From SIG440 sp045591095 (lineage in GTDB: Bacteria > Bacillota > Clostridia > Monoglobales > Monoglobaceae), in the NCBI GenBank assembly GCA_045591095.1, contig JAZNSF010000028.1:1-64000 (forward strand): 64,000 nt of DNA. Direction: 5' to 3'. The position numbers were made by a program, and so were the translations under genes. A model generated the notes under the pieces. The model saw only the letters and a program-made list of their open reading frames with translations. It was not told where the DNA came from and did no database searches. Positions within the stretch are counted from its first letter, which is position 1, and each line of letters starts with the position of its first letter. Shown one piece after another: positions 33,073-40,748 of this stretch.

Positions 33073-34377
33073 ATGGCTTATTGGCAGCCGGAAGTAGAAA
33101 CTATGCCACGTGAAGAGCTTCGCAGGCTTCAAAGTGAAAGGCTCTGTTGGCAGGTTAAAAGAATGTACGAAAATGTAGAGCTTTTCAGAAAGAGAATGGA
33201 CGAATTGGGCCTTACGCCTGATGACGTAAAATCCGTTGATGACCTTTCAAAACTACCATTTTCCTACAAGCAGGATTTGAGAGACTACTATCCTTACGGC
33301 CTTTTTGCAGTGCCTATGAAGGATATAAGGCGAGTTCACGCATCGTCAGGCACAACAGGCAAACAGATTGTTGTTGGTTATACCGACAATGATTTAGAGA
33401 TGTGGGCAGATTGCTTTGCAAGAATGCTTATCGGTGTTGGCGCTGATGAGAATTCCTTTGTCCATGTAGGCTATGGTCTTGGACTTTTCACAGGCGGCTT
33501 CGGTGCTCATGACGGAGCGGTAAGAATAGGGGCAACTGCAATACCGATTTCGGCAGGCAATACGCAAAGACAAATCCAGACAATGATTGATTTTGGTTCA
33601 ACAGTTCTTTGCTGCACGCCGTCTTATGCGATGTACCTTGGCGAAACCATCGAAGAGATGGGCCTTAAGGATCAGCTTAAGCTTAAAGCAGGTATTTTTG
33701 GTGCTGAACCCTGGACCGAAGAAATGCGTGCACAGATTGAAGAAAAGCTTGGTCTCAAAGCTTATGATATTTACGGTCTTTCCGAGATTATGGGACCCGG
33801 TGTTTCTTACGAATGTGAGTATCAGTGCGGTATGCACGTATGCGAGGACCATTTTATTCCCGAAATTATCGACCCTGATACCGGAGAAGTTCTTCCTGAG
33901 GGCGAATGGGGCGAGCTTGTATTTACTACAATCACCAAAGAGGGTTTCCCGCTTATAAGATATCGTACACGCGATATTTGCTCGCTTAACTACGAAAAAT
34001 GTAAGTGCGGCAGAACCCATGTAAGAATGAATAAGCCTCAAGGAAGAACCGACGATATGCTGATTATCCGTGGTGTAAATGTATTCCCGTCACAGATTGA
34101 AGAAGTACTTCTTAAAGTCGGCGGTGATATTACACCAAATTATCAGATAATCGTTGACAGAGAGAATAACACCGATACCTTCCAGGTAAATGTGGAAATG
34201 AGCGAGGAGCTTTTCTCGGATGGAATACGTGCAATTCAAAGTGTTGAAAAACAGATTTCTGAAAAACTCCGGAGTATGCTTGGCATAGGACCAAAGGTGA
34301 GCCTTGTAAACCCCAAGTCAATAGAACGCAGCGAAGGTAAAGCGAAGCGTGTTATTGACAAACGTAAACTAAAATAA
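33073..34377 (+). CDS. paaK: Phenylacetate-CoA ligase family protein
   Basis: 434 residues from ATG 33073 after GAGAGGTG; GTG 33064 overlaps that site. PaaK-type ligases join aryl acetates with CoA through an adenylate. Visible are 'HASSGTTGKQIVVGYT', 'AEPWTEEMR', 'YGLSEIMGPGVSYEC', a cysteine cluster 'CKCGRTHVRM', and 'TDDMLIIRGVNVFPSQIEE'. Length is typical. With IorAB it probably handles phenylacetate, 4-hydroxyphenylacetate or indoleacetate and their CoA esters, but direction in the cell is not shown by sequence. An ACT protein gene follows 15 bp later. Confidence 0.93.
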   Translation: MAYWQPEVETMPREELRRLQSERLCWQVKRMYENVELFRKRMDELGLTPDDVKSVDDLSKLPFSYKQDLRDYYPYGLFAVPMKDIRRVHASSGTTGKQIVVGYTDNDLEMWADCFARMLIGVGADENSFVHVGYGLGLFTGGFGAHDGAVRIGATAIPISAGNTQRQIQTMIDFGSTVLCCTPSYAMYLGETIEEMGLKDQLKLKAGIFGAEPWTEEMRAQIEEKLGLKAYDIYGLSEIMGPGVSYECEYQCGMHVCEDHFIPEIIDPDTGEVLPEGEWGELVFTTITKEGFPLIRYRTRDICSLNYEKCKCGRTHVRMNKPQGRTDDMLIIRGVNVFPSQIEEVLLKVGGDITPNYQIIVDRENNTDTFQVNVEMSEELFSDGIRAIQSVEKQISEKLRSMLGIGPKVSLVNPKSIERSEGKAKRVIDKRKLK

Positions 34378-34392
34378 GAAAGGGTGGGTTAT

Positions 34393-34815
34393 ATGTATAT
34401 AAAACAGCTTTCAATTTTTGTAGAAAACAAAGTAGGCAGACTGCAGTCCATAATAGATGCTTTAGGCGACAGCAACATAAATATCAGTGCATTATCCATT
34501 GCTGACACTCAGGATTTTGGTGTGCTTCGTATTATTGTTGATGATTACCAAAAAGCGAAACTGGTGCTTAAAGGTATGGGCGTCGTTTCCAAAACCACTG
34601 ACGTAATTGCGGTATATATCGACGACCGCTCAGGCGGACTTGCTTCGGTTTTGAAAATCGTTTCTGAGGCAGGTATCAGTATCGAATATATGTATGCATT
34701 CCTTGGCCGAACCGAAGGTAAGGCTCTTATGGTCTTAAAGGCAGATGATGAAGAAATGGCGGCGAATGTTCTTATTCAAAAGGGCATCACACTTGCAAAG
34801 CAGGACGAAATCTAA
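34393..34815 (+). CDS. Tandem ACT-domain protein
   Basis: 140 residues from ATG 34393; the GTG at 34384 forms part of the ribosome site region. Two ACT domains of about 65 residues are visible: 'KQLSIFVENKVGRLQSIIDA' (first strand and helix) and 'VIAVYIDDRSGGLASVLKIV'. ACT domains bind amino acids and control enzymes by allostery. Stand-alone ACT genes beside paaK are widespread in anaerobes, so it may sense an aromatic amino acid for the ligase or oxidoreductase. It is the last gene of the operon before the terminator. Confidence 0.88.
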   Translation: MYIKQLSIFVENKVGRLQSIIDALGDSNINISALSIADTQDFGVLRIIVDDYQKAKLVLKGMGVVSKTTDVIAVYIDDRSGGLASVLKIVSEAGISIEYMYAFLGRTEGKALMVLKADDEEMAANVLIQKGITLAKQDEI

Positions 34816-34830
34816 AATTAAATACCAATC

Positions 34831-34863
34831 AAAAAGCTGAGGCATTTGCCTCGGCTTTTTTCT
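34831..34863 (+). terminator. Rho-independent terminator of the aromatic catabolism operon
   Basis: AAAAAGCTGAGGCA and TGCCTCGGCTTTTTT form a stem with one G-T pair and end in Ts. It marks the 3' end of the T-box 2 transcript. Confidence 0.88.
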
Positions 34864-34913
34864 TTGACTAATTTTTTCCGTTTATGTCAATAATATTTTT
34901 GGAGGTGCTTTAG

Positions 34914-35081
34914 ATGAAAGTTACGAGATTTGTAAACGGAAATAAGGTAGAAAAACCATTGGACCGCGAAATTAAGGTTAGAAATGAAATAGTACAAAAT
35001 GCAATCGAAAAGGTAAACAGACGTATTTTGGATAACATGAATTTTGAGTCTGACTTTGTGGAGCAGAACCTATATGAATAA
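34914..35081 (+). CDS. 55-residue protein coupled to the serine recombinase
   Basis: The ATG at 34914 has GGAGGTG about 7 bp upstream, which is better than the recombinase's own site. The product is charged and probably helical ('REIKVRNEIVQNAIEKVNRR'), with no cysteine and no membrane segment. Its last 8 bp overlap the recombinase start, so the two are translationally coupled. I do not recognise the family. A partner for the recombinase, such as a directionality or accessory factor, is one idea. A promoter is not obvious; the T-box operon terminator lies just upstream. Confidence 0.7.
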   Translation: MKVTRFVNGNKVEKPLDREIKVRNEIVQNAIEKVNRRILDNMNFESDFVEQNLYE

Positions 35082-36432
35082 AAAAGCAGCAATATATATA
35101 AGGGTTTCTACTGATGCACAGCGTGAAGAGGGGTATTCTATCGAGGCTCAAAAGGAGATGCTTACGGCTTACTGCATTTCAAAGGGAATAAAAAATTACG
35201 AATATTACATTGATGGTGGGTTTAGCGGCAGCAATATCGAAAGGCCCGAGCTTAAAAGACTGATAGACGATATAAAGGCAAAAAAAATAAGCATGGTTTT
35301 GGTCTATAAGCTGGACAGACTTTCCCGAAGCCAAAAAGACACTTTGTTTTTGATTGAGGATGTCTTTAACCCGAACAATGTGGATTTTGTTTCTTTAAAC
35401 GAAAGTATGGATACTTCGACACCTTTGGGTCGCCTTATGCTTGGTATACTTTCGGCATTTGCTCAGCTTGAACGCGAAAATATCCGCGAGCGTACAAGCA
35501 TGGGCATGAAAGAACGTGTTAAAAACGGATACTGGATGGGTGGAGGAAAAGTGCCTTTTGGGTATGATTACGACCAAAAGGAAGGTATTCTGGTGCCCAA
35601 TAGTGATGCCGAAACTGTGCGAAAAGTGTACGAGCTTTATTTAAATGGTTATTCGACAAATGCTATAGCAAGAATACTTAATCTAAAGTACGAGCGCTTG
35701 GCAAGACAGATTTTGACCCGCAAAACCAATGCGGGTTTTATTATTTATAATGGCGAAGAGTTTTTAGGCAGGCACAAGCCGATTGTCAGCCTAGAAACAT
35801 ACGAAAAAGCAATGAAAATGATGCACGAAAGGTCGGACCGAAGACTGAAGGATGCTGGGTATCTCTTTACGGGACTTGTAAAATGCGGATATTGCGGGGC
35901 AAAAATGCGGTATCAGAAGTGGGGTAAAAATGGCTACAAACTGGTATGCTATTCCAAAGATAAAAGCAAGCCCCATATGGTAAAAGACCCTGATTGCCCC
36001 AGCACTGGGGTATGGGCAGACGAACTGGAGGAAATTGTTATTTCGGACTTGTTTTCTATTGGCTTTGAAAACAAGGTAAAAAAATCAAATGACGAAAAAG
36101 ACATAAGCCAGATTATGAAGGCAAACGAAAAACGACTGACAGACAAGCTAAAACGATTATATTCCCTTTATGCCGAAGGAGACGACGATGCACTACTTGA
36201 AACCATAGCTGAAGTAAAAAAGAGCCTTAAAGAAACCCGTGAGCAAATCGAGAAAGAAGCTAAACAAAAAGAGATAAGCAAAAAAAGTAAGGAACTTAAA
36301 ACTCGCCTTGAAACGCTTCCTGATGCGTGGGAGTATATGACCAGGGAAGAACAAAGAAGTATCATAGCTGACTGCGTTTCGGAAATTGTTGCAACCGAGA
36401 ATGATGCAAAGATTTATTACAAGTTTATGTAA
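35074..36432 (+). CDS. Large serine recombinase (SpoIVCA-like site-specific integrase)
   Basis: 452 residues from ATG 35074. The resolvase domain (1-150) carries the nucleophile S12 in 'YIRVSTDAQREEGYS', then 'VYKLDRLSRSQKDT' and 'LGILSAFAQLERENIRERT' (helix E). A recombinase domain (about 160-260, 'GKVPFGYDYD') and a zinc ribbon with 'KCGYCGAKM' and later cysteines (about 275-315) follow, with a coiled coil near 350-410. These enzymes integrate and excise elements at short attachment sites, and SpoIVCA excises the skin element from sigK. Here the stop is 17 bp from the broken end of sigG, and the two genes converge, which mirrors the spoIVCB-spoIVCA layout. Confidence 0.93.
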   Translation: MNKKAAIYIRVSTDAQREEGYSIEAQKEMLTAYCISKGIKNYEYYIDGGFSGSNIERPELKRLIDDIKAKKISMVLVYKLDRLSRSQKDTLFLIEDVFNPNNVDFVSLNESMDTSTPLGRLMLGILSAFAQLERENIRERTSMGMKERVKNGYWMGGGKVPFGYDYDQKEGILVPNSDAETVRKVYELYLNGYSTNAIARILNLKYERLARQILTRKTNAGFIIYNGEEFLGRHKPIVSLETYEKAMKMMHERSDRRLKDAGYLFTGLVKCGYCGAKMRYQKWGKNGYKLVCYSKDKSKPHMVKDPDCPSTGVWADELEEIVISDLFSIGFENKVKKSNDEKDISQIMKANEKRLTDKLKRLYSLYAEGDDDALLETIAEVKKSLKETREQIEKEAKQKEISKKSKELKTRLETLPDAWEYMTREEQRSIIADCVSEIVATENDAKIYYKFM

Positions 36433-36452
36433 TTTCACCAAAGGACATTCAT
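36433..36452. other. Probable attachment-site junction (att) between recombinase element and sigG
   Basis: SigG homology on the minus strand runs to the ATG codon complementary to 36450-36452 and then stops abruptly. The 17 bp between here and the recombinase stop (36432) are not sigG. Close placement of a serine recombinase gene to the junction is typical of attL or attR. The exact crossover dinucleotide cannot be fixed without the partner site. Confidence 0.65.
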
Positions 36453-36737
36453 CGGCACGGCGTACGTCGAAAATTTTACGCCGTGGGATGTGTCAAAGTT
36501 GTCAAGAGCCTTAATAAGACCAATGCAACCTACCTGAAATAAATCGTCAACATTTTCGTTTCTGTTTGAAAATCTTTGAAGAACGCTTAGGACAAGTCTT
36601 AAATTGCCGCATATAAATTCCTGTCTTGCCAAAGTATCGCCTTTTTGTATTTTCTCAAAAAGGGCAATTTTTTCACTTTCGGTAAGGGTGGGAAGTTTTG
36701 AAGTGTTTACTCCTGATATATCAACTTTGTTAATCAA
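36435..36737 (-). pseudogene. sigG: Sporulation sigma factor SigG, N-terminal part, interrupted
   Basis: 100 codons from a TTG at 36737 with GAGAGGAG upstream. The first 96 residues match sigma-G: 'NKVDISGVNTSKLP' is its hallmark N-terminus, followed by 'NLRLVLSVLQRFSNRNENVDDLFQVG' (partial; region 2.1-2.2) and 'VKFSTYAVPM' (region 2.3). Then four unrelated codons and a stop replace the expected continuation with the rest of region 2 and regions 3-4. Full sigma-G is about 255 residues. No 3' half occurs in the window on either strand. Sigma-G directs late forespore genes, so this is either a programmed rearrangement site or loss of function. Confidence 0.88.
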
Positions 36738-36889
36738 AGACAGCAGCTCCTCTCAAAATTTTTTCATATGATATTATCTCACAAAGCATCAAAACATATA
36801 CCGAAAATTTTCTTAATATGGGTAAAAAAGCCTATATTCATATGAATAAAAATTTTTGCATATGGTTTAGGTACAAAGGAGGTGTTTTT

Positions 36890-37129
36890 TTGGTTTTAAG
36901 TGTAAACGACCTTAAATCAAAAGAGGTGATAAATGTATCGGATGGCGCAAGGCTTGGGTTTGTGTCGGATGTAGAGATTGACCTTGAAACTGGACGGGTA
37001 ATTTCGCTTTTGGTGCCGGGTTCGTATCGGCTTATGGGCTTTTTAGGAAGAGATGAAGATACCGTAATCAGATGGGAAAATATCAAAAAAATAGGTGATG
37101 ATATAATAATTATTGACAATATCAACTAA
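36890..37129 (+). CDS. ylmC: YlmC/YmxH family PRC-barrel sporulation protein
   Basis: 79 residues from a TTG at 36890, 7 bp after AAAGGAGG; the longer frame upstream lacks a ribosome site. 'LKSKEVINVSDGARLGFVSDVEID' (partial) and 'GRVISLLVPG' are the PRC-barrel strands of the YlmC/YmxH family, small proteins linked to sporulation genes in Clostridia and Bacilli but without a settled function. In many relatives such a gene follows sigG on the same strand; here it is divergent from the sigG fragment, which may record an inversion. The gene is complete. Confidence 0.88.
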   Translation: MVLSVNDLKSKEVINVSDGARLGFVSDVEIDLETGRVISLLVPGSYRLMGFLGRDEDTVIRWENIKKIGDDIIIIDNIN

Positions 37130-37165
37130 ATTTTTTAAAAAATCGACTTTATTTGCCTAATGGAC

Positions 37166-37194
37166 TTGCAAAACAATGGTTAAAATGATATAAT
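37166..37194 (+). promoter_or_regulatory. Promoter of pncB-prs
   Basis: TTGCAA (37166-37171), 17-bp spacer, TATAAT (37189-37194) preceded by TGA. Confidence 0.8.
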
Positions 37195-37249
37195 GAAATG
37201 AATAATAAAGATTTAATTATTTTTCAAACGAAAAGGCTGTGTCGATTTT

Positions 37250-38677
37250 ATGAATAATACCCTTTTGACAGATTTTTACGAGATAACTATGGCAAACGGA
37301 TATTTTAAAAATAATATGCACAATCAGATTGCCTATTTTGATATGTTTTTCCGCAAAATCCCGGATAATGCCGGGTTTGCCATTATGGCAGGGGTTGAAC
37401 AAGTCATTGAATATCTCAACGAACTTAAATTCGAAGACGAAGATATCGAGTTTCTTCGGGGTAAAGGGATATTCGACGAGGCCTTTTTAGATTACCTTAA
37501 AAATTTCAAGTTCGAATGTGATGTTTGGGCAATACCCGAGGGTACACCTATTTTCCCAAACGAACCAATCCTCACGGTAAGAGGTCCGCTTATTCAGGCA
37601 CAGTTTATCGAGACCATGATTTTGCTTTCGATAAATCATCAAAGTCTTATCGCAACAAAATCCAACCGAATTGTAAGAGCAGCAGAAGGTAGACCTGTTT
37701 TAGAGTTTGGGTCAAGACGTGCCCAAGGGTCAACTGGCGCAATATTGGGCGCAAGAGCGTCATATATTGGCGGTGCGTCAGGTACTGCTTGTACCATTAC
37801 GGATAAACTCTACGGTGTGCCGGCTCTTGGCACAATGGCGCACAGTTGGATTCAGTCTTTTGACAGTGAGTACGAGGCATTTCGCTCATATGCTCTTGCT
37901 TATCCCGAAAGCTGCACTTTTTTGGTAGATACTTATAATGTTTTAAAATCCGGTGTTCCCAATGCTATTAGGGTGTTTGACGAGGTTTTAAAGCCTATGG
38001 GAATAAGACCAAAGGGCATAAGAATAGACAGTGGCGACATAACCTATCTTACAAAACAAGCACGAAAAATGCTTGATGCTGCAGGGTATGATGATGTAGG
38101 GATAGTTGTATCTAACTCACTTGACGAGCATATAATACGTGATATTTTAAGACAAGGTGCATGTATAGATTCCTTTGGTGTTGGCGAAAGACTTATAACC
38201 TCAAAATCCGAACCGGTCTTTGGTGGTGTTTACAAGCTTGTGGCAGTCGAAAAGGACGGCCAGTTGATTCCCAAAATCAAAGTCAGCGAGAATGTTGCAA
38301 AAATTACAAACCCTTGCTTTAAAAAGGTATATAGGCTTTTTTCAAAGGATACAGGCAAGGCGATTGCTGACGTAATTACCTTAGCAGAAGAAAATATCGA
38401 TAATTCAAAACCATACGAAATTTTTGACCCCGAGCACACCTGGAAGCGAAAAACAATAACTGATTTTGAAGCGGTAGAGCTTATGGTTCCTGTATTTAAA
38501 AACGGCGATTGTGTATATAAGTCGCCCACACTTAAAGAGATACGCGACTACTGCGAAGATCAGGTTGGTAAAATCTGGGACGAGGTAAAGCGCTTTGAAA
38601 ACCCTCATGAATATTATGTGGACCTTTCTCAAAAGCTTTGGGATATAAAATATAAGCTTTTATCCGAGCATAAATAA
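37250..38677 (+). CDS. pncB: Nicotinate phosphoribosyltransferase
   Basis: 475 residues. It joins nicotinate and PRPP, with ATP, to give nicotinate mononucleotide in NAD salvage. Motifs are 'LLTDFYEITMANGY' at the N-terminus, 'EFGSRRAQG' (phosphate-binding arginines), 'GTMAHSWIQSF' with the catalytic histidine, 'LVDTYNVLKSGVPNAI' and 'GIRIDSGDI' and 'FGVGERLITS'. It belongs to the long Gram-positive type. The ribosome site AAAAGG is about 15 bp from the ATG, a loose spacing. The neighbour prs makes its co-substrate PRPP. Confidence 0.95.
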   Translation: MNNTLLTDFYEITMANGYFKNNMHNQIAYFDMFFRKIPDNAGFAIMAGVEQVIEYLNELKFEDEDIEFLRGKGIFDEAFLDYLKNFKFECDVWAIPEGTPIFPNEPILTVRGPLIQAQFIETMILLSINHQSLIATKSNRIVRAAEGRPVLEFGSRRAQGSTGAILGARASYIGGASGTACTITDKLYGVPALGTMAHSWIQSFDSEYEAFRSYALAYPESCTFLVDTYNVLKSGVPNAIRVFDEVLKPMGIRPKGIRIDSGDITYLTKQARKMLDAAGYDDVGIVVSNSLDEHIIRDILRQGACIDSFGVGERLITSKSEPVFGGVYKLVAVEKDGQLIPKIKVSENVAKITNPCFKKVYRLFSKDTGKAIADVITLAEENIDNSKPYEIFDPEHTWKRKTITDFEAVELMVPVFKNGDCVYKSPTLKEIRDYCEDQVGKIWDEVKRFENPHEYYVDLSQKLWDIKYKLLSEHK

Positions 38678-38743
38678 CTGTTAAAAATGCCTTTTTCAAG
38701 AAAAGGGTCACAACATATATAAATCAATCAAAGGAGAAAACAT

Positions 38744-39874
38744 ATGAAATCATCAATTGAATCCTACAATCTGGGAAGGCTTGGCGTTATCGGTATGTCC
38801 GGCTGTGAAAGTTTTTGCGAAAAGGTTGACTATTATCTTAAAACCTTTAATGCCGACGACGTAAATAATTTGGGGACATTTCTGCTTCCTATAAAAATTT
38901 CAAGATTCGGCACAGGCGAAGCAAAGGCGGCGCTTTTACATTCGGCAAGAACTTATGATGTTTATATCGTGGTTGATTGCTTTAACTATGGCGAAACCTA
39001 CAAAATGTACGGAACTGATGTGCCGATGAGCCCGGATGACCATTATCAGGATTTAAAGCGAGCAATTTCTGCAATTGGCGGCAAAGCAAAGCGCATTACA
39101 GTTATTATGCCTATGCTTTACGAGGGACGTCAGCACAAACGTTCTTCACGTGAATCTTTGGACTGCGCAATGGCACTTCAGGAGCTTTGCAATATCGGTG
39201 TTGACAATATCATTACCTTTGATGCCCATGACCCCAGAGTTCAAAACTCTGTGCCGCTTAAAGGCTTTGAAAATGTTATGCCTACATATCAGATGATAAA
39301 GGCTTGCCTTAAGTATGACAAGGAAGTTATACTGGATAAAGAAAATACACTCATTATCTCTCCTGATGAAGGTGCTATGACAAGATGTATGTATTACTCG
39401 TCTGTTCTTGGAATGGACCTTGGTATGTTCTATAAGCGCCGTGATTACTCAAAAGTAATAAATGGCAAAAACCCCATTGTTGCTCACGAATTCCTAGGTA
39501 GGGACATTGACGGAAAAAATGTTATAGTTGTTGATGATATGATTTCTTCCGGTGACTCTATGATAGATGTAGCAAGAGAGCTTAAAAAGCGCAAGGCTTC
39601 ACGTGTGTTTGTGTTTTCTACCTTTGGTCTTTTCACCGAAGGCTTTGAAAGATTTGATAAGGCCTACGAAGAAGGACTTATCGAAGGTGTATTTACCACA
39701 AACCTGATTTATTCAAAACCCGAGCTTCTGACAAAGAAATGGTATCATCAGGTTGATATGAGTAAGTATATTGCACTTTTAATAAGCGAGCTTAATGCCG
39801 AACATTCAATCAGCGAGCTTCTTAATCCTATCAAGCGCATTGAAAAGATTTTAGATAAGTACAAGAATATGTAG
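38744..39874 (+). CDS. prs: Ribose-phosphate pyrophosphokinase, long variant
   Basis: 376 residues against about 315 for the usual enzyme. PRPP synthase makes PRPP from ribose-5-phosphate and ATP. The catalytic flexible loop 'YEGRQHKRSSRES', 'ITFDAHDPRVQNS' and 'IISPDEGAM' are recognisable, and the PRPP loop reads 'VIVVDDMISSGDSM' where common enzymes have DDMIDTGGT. An N-terminal extension ('YNLGRLGVIGMSGCESF') precedes the usual fold. It lies 66 bp after pncB and should be co-transcribed, coupling PRPP supply to NAD salvage. It may be the second, specialised PRPP synthase of the cell; that is inference. Confidence 0.85.
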   Translation: MKSSIESYNLGRLGVIGMSGCESFCEKVDYYLKTFNADDVNNLGTFLLPIKISRFGTGEAKAALLHSARTYDVYIVVDCFNYGETYKMYGTDVPMSPDDHYQDLKRAISAIGGKAKRITVIMPMLYEGRQHKRSSRESLDCAMALQELCNIGVDNIITFDAHDPRVQNSVPLKGFENVMPTYQMIKACLKYDKEVILDKENTLIISPDEGAMTRCMYYSSVLGMDLGMFYKRRDYSKVINGKNPIVAHEFLGRDIDGKNVIVVDDMISSGDSMIDVARELKKRKASRVFVFSTFGLFTEGFERFDKAYEEGLIEGVFTTNLIYSKPELLTKKWYHQVDMSKYIALLISELNAEHSISELLNPIKRIEKILDKYKNM

Positions 39875-39920
39875 GCCTCTTCGATTTTGGCATATATGTG
39901 TACTAAAAGAGGAGTAAAAA

Positions 39921-40748
39921 ATGGTTAGACTTCAAAAATATCTGGCAGATTCTGGGGTTGCATCAAGACGGGCATCCGAAAAACTTATCGCAAGCGGAAG
40001 AGTCATGGTTAATGGCGAAATTGTCCGCGAAATGGGCATTTTGGTTGACGAAAATTATGATGTAGTTACCTTTGACGGCGAGATTGTAAAGAATAATGCC
40101 AAAAAAGAATATATAATGCTCAATAAGCCGGTAGGCTTCATTACAACCGTGAGTGACGACAAGGATAGGCCCACTGTTATGGAGCTTGTTTCGGATATTT
40201 CCACCCGTATTTATCCGGTTGGAAGACTTGACTATGACACAGAGGGGCTTTTGCTGCTTACCAACGACGGCGACTTAACTTATCGTATCACCCACCCAAA
40301 GCATGACATAGCAAAAACCTATGTTGCCGAGGTTACAGGTGATGTATCCATGGATACAATCAATCAGTTAAGACGCGGAGTTGTGATTGATGGAAGAAAA
40401 ACAAGTCCTGCAGAAGTTGAAGTAATCGGTGCTACCCAGTACGGAACAAAGATTGAAATTACCATTCACGAGGGGCGAAACCGTCAGGTACGTAAAATGT
40501 TTGAAGCCTTAGGCTGCATTGTAAAGCGCTTAAGACGAACCAAGGAAGCGGGCCTTAATCTTGGACATCTCCCTCTTGGCAAATGGCGAAAGCTCAGCGA
40601 ATCCGAAGTTAATATGCTTAAAAAAATTGAAGCTGCAAACGGTAAACGTCTGCAAGGAGTACCCGCATCTATGAAAGTATATTCAAGGAATTCAAACAGA
40701 AAATCACCTGCAAGGGGCGTGGGTAAGAAAAATGAACGAAAAGGCTGA
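39921..40748 (+). CDS. rluB: Pseudouridine synthase RluB/RsuA family
   Basis: 275 residues. An S4 RNA-binding domain (1-60, 'VRLQKYLADSGVASRRASEKLI') precedes a TruA/RsuA-type catalytic domain with 'YPVGRLDYDTEGLLLLTNDG', whose aspartate is the nucleophile, and 'HEGRNRQVRKMFEALG'. RluB makes pseudouridine 2605 of 23S rRNA. GAGG lies upstream of the ATG. The end overlaps the next gene by 17 bp. The basic C-terminal tail is common in this family. Confidence 0.93.
   Translation: MVRLQKYLADSGVASRRASEKLIASGRVMVNGEIVREMGILVDENYDVVTFDGEIVKNNAKKEYIMLNKPVGFITTVSDDKDRPTVMELVSDISTRIYPVGRLDYDTEGLLLLTNDGDLTYRITHPKHDIAKTYVAEVTGDVSMDTINQLRRGVVIDGRKTSPAEVEVIGATQYGTKIEITIHEGRNRQVRKMFEALGCIVKRLRRTKEAGLNLGHLPLGKWRKLSESEVNMLKKIEAANGKRLQGVPASMKVYSRNSNRKSPARGVGKKNERKG

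Noticed and set aside
35074..36432. Recombinase as a transposon TnpX with a complete element in 34864-36449
   Set aside because: No matching left attachment end or sigG 3' fragment is found at 34816-34913, so a simple 1.6-kb insertion in sigG is not supported.
36738..36840. Forespore (sigma-F/G) promoter before the sigG fragment
   Set aside because: A GTATA and a GATAATAT-like pair can be drawn on the minus strand, but the match to the consensus is too loose to report.
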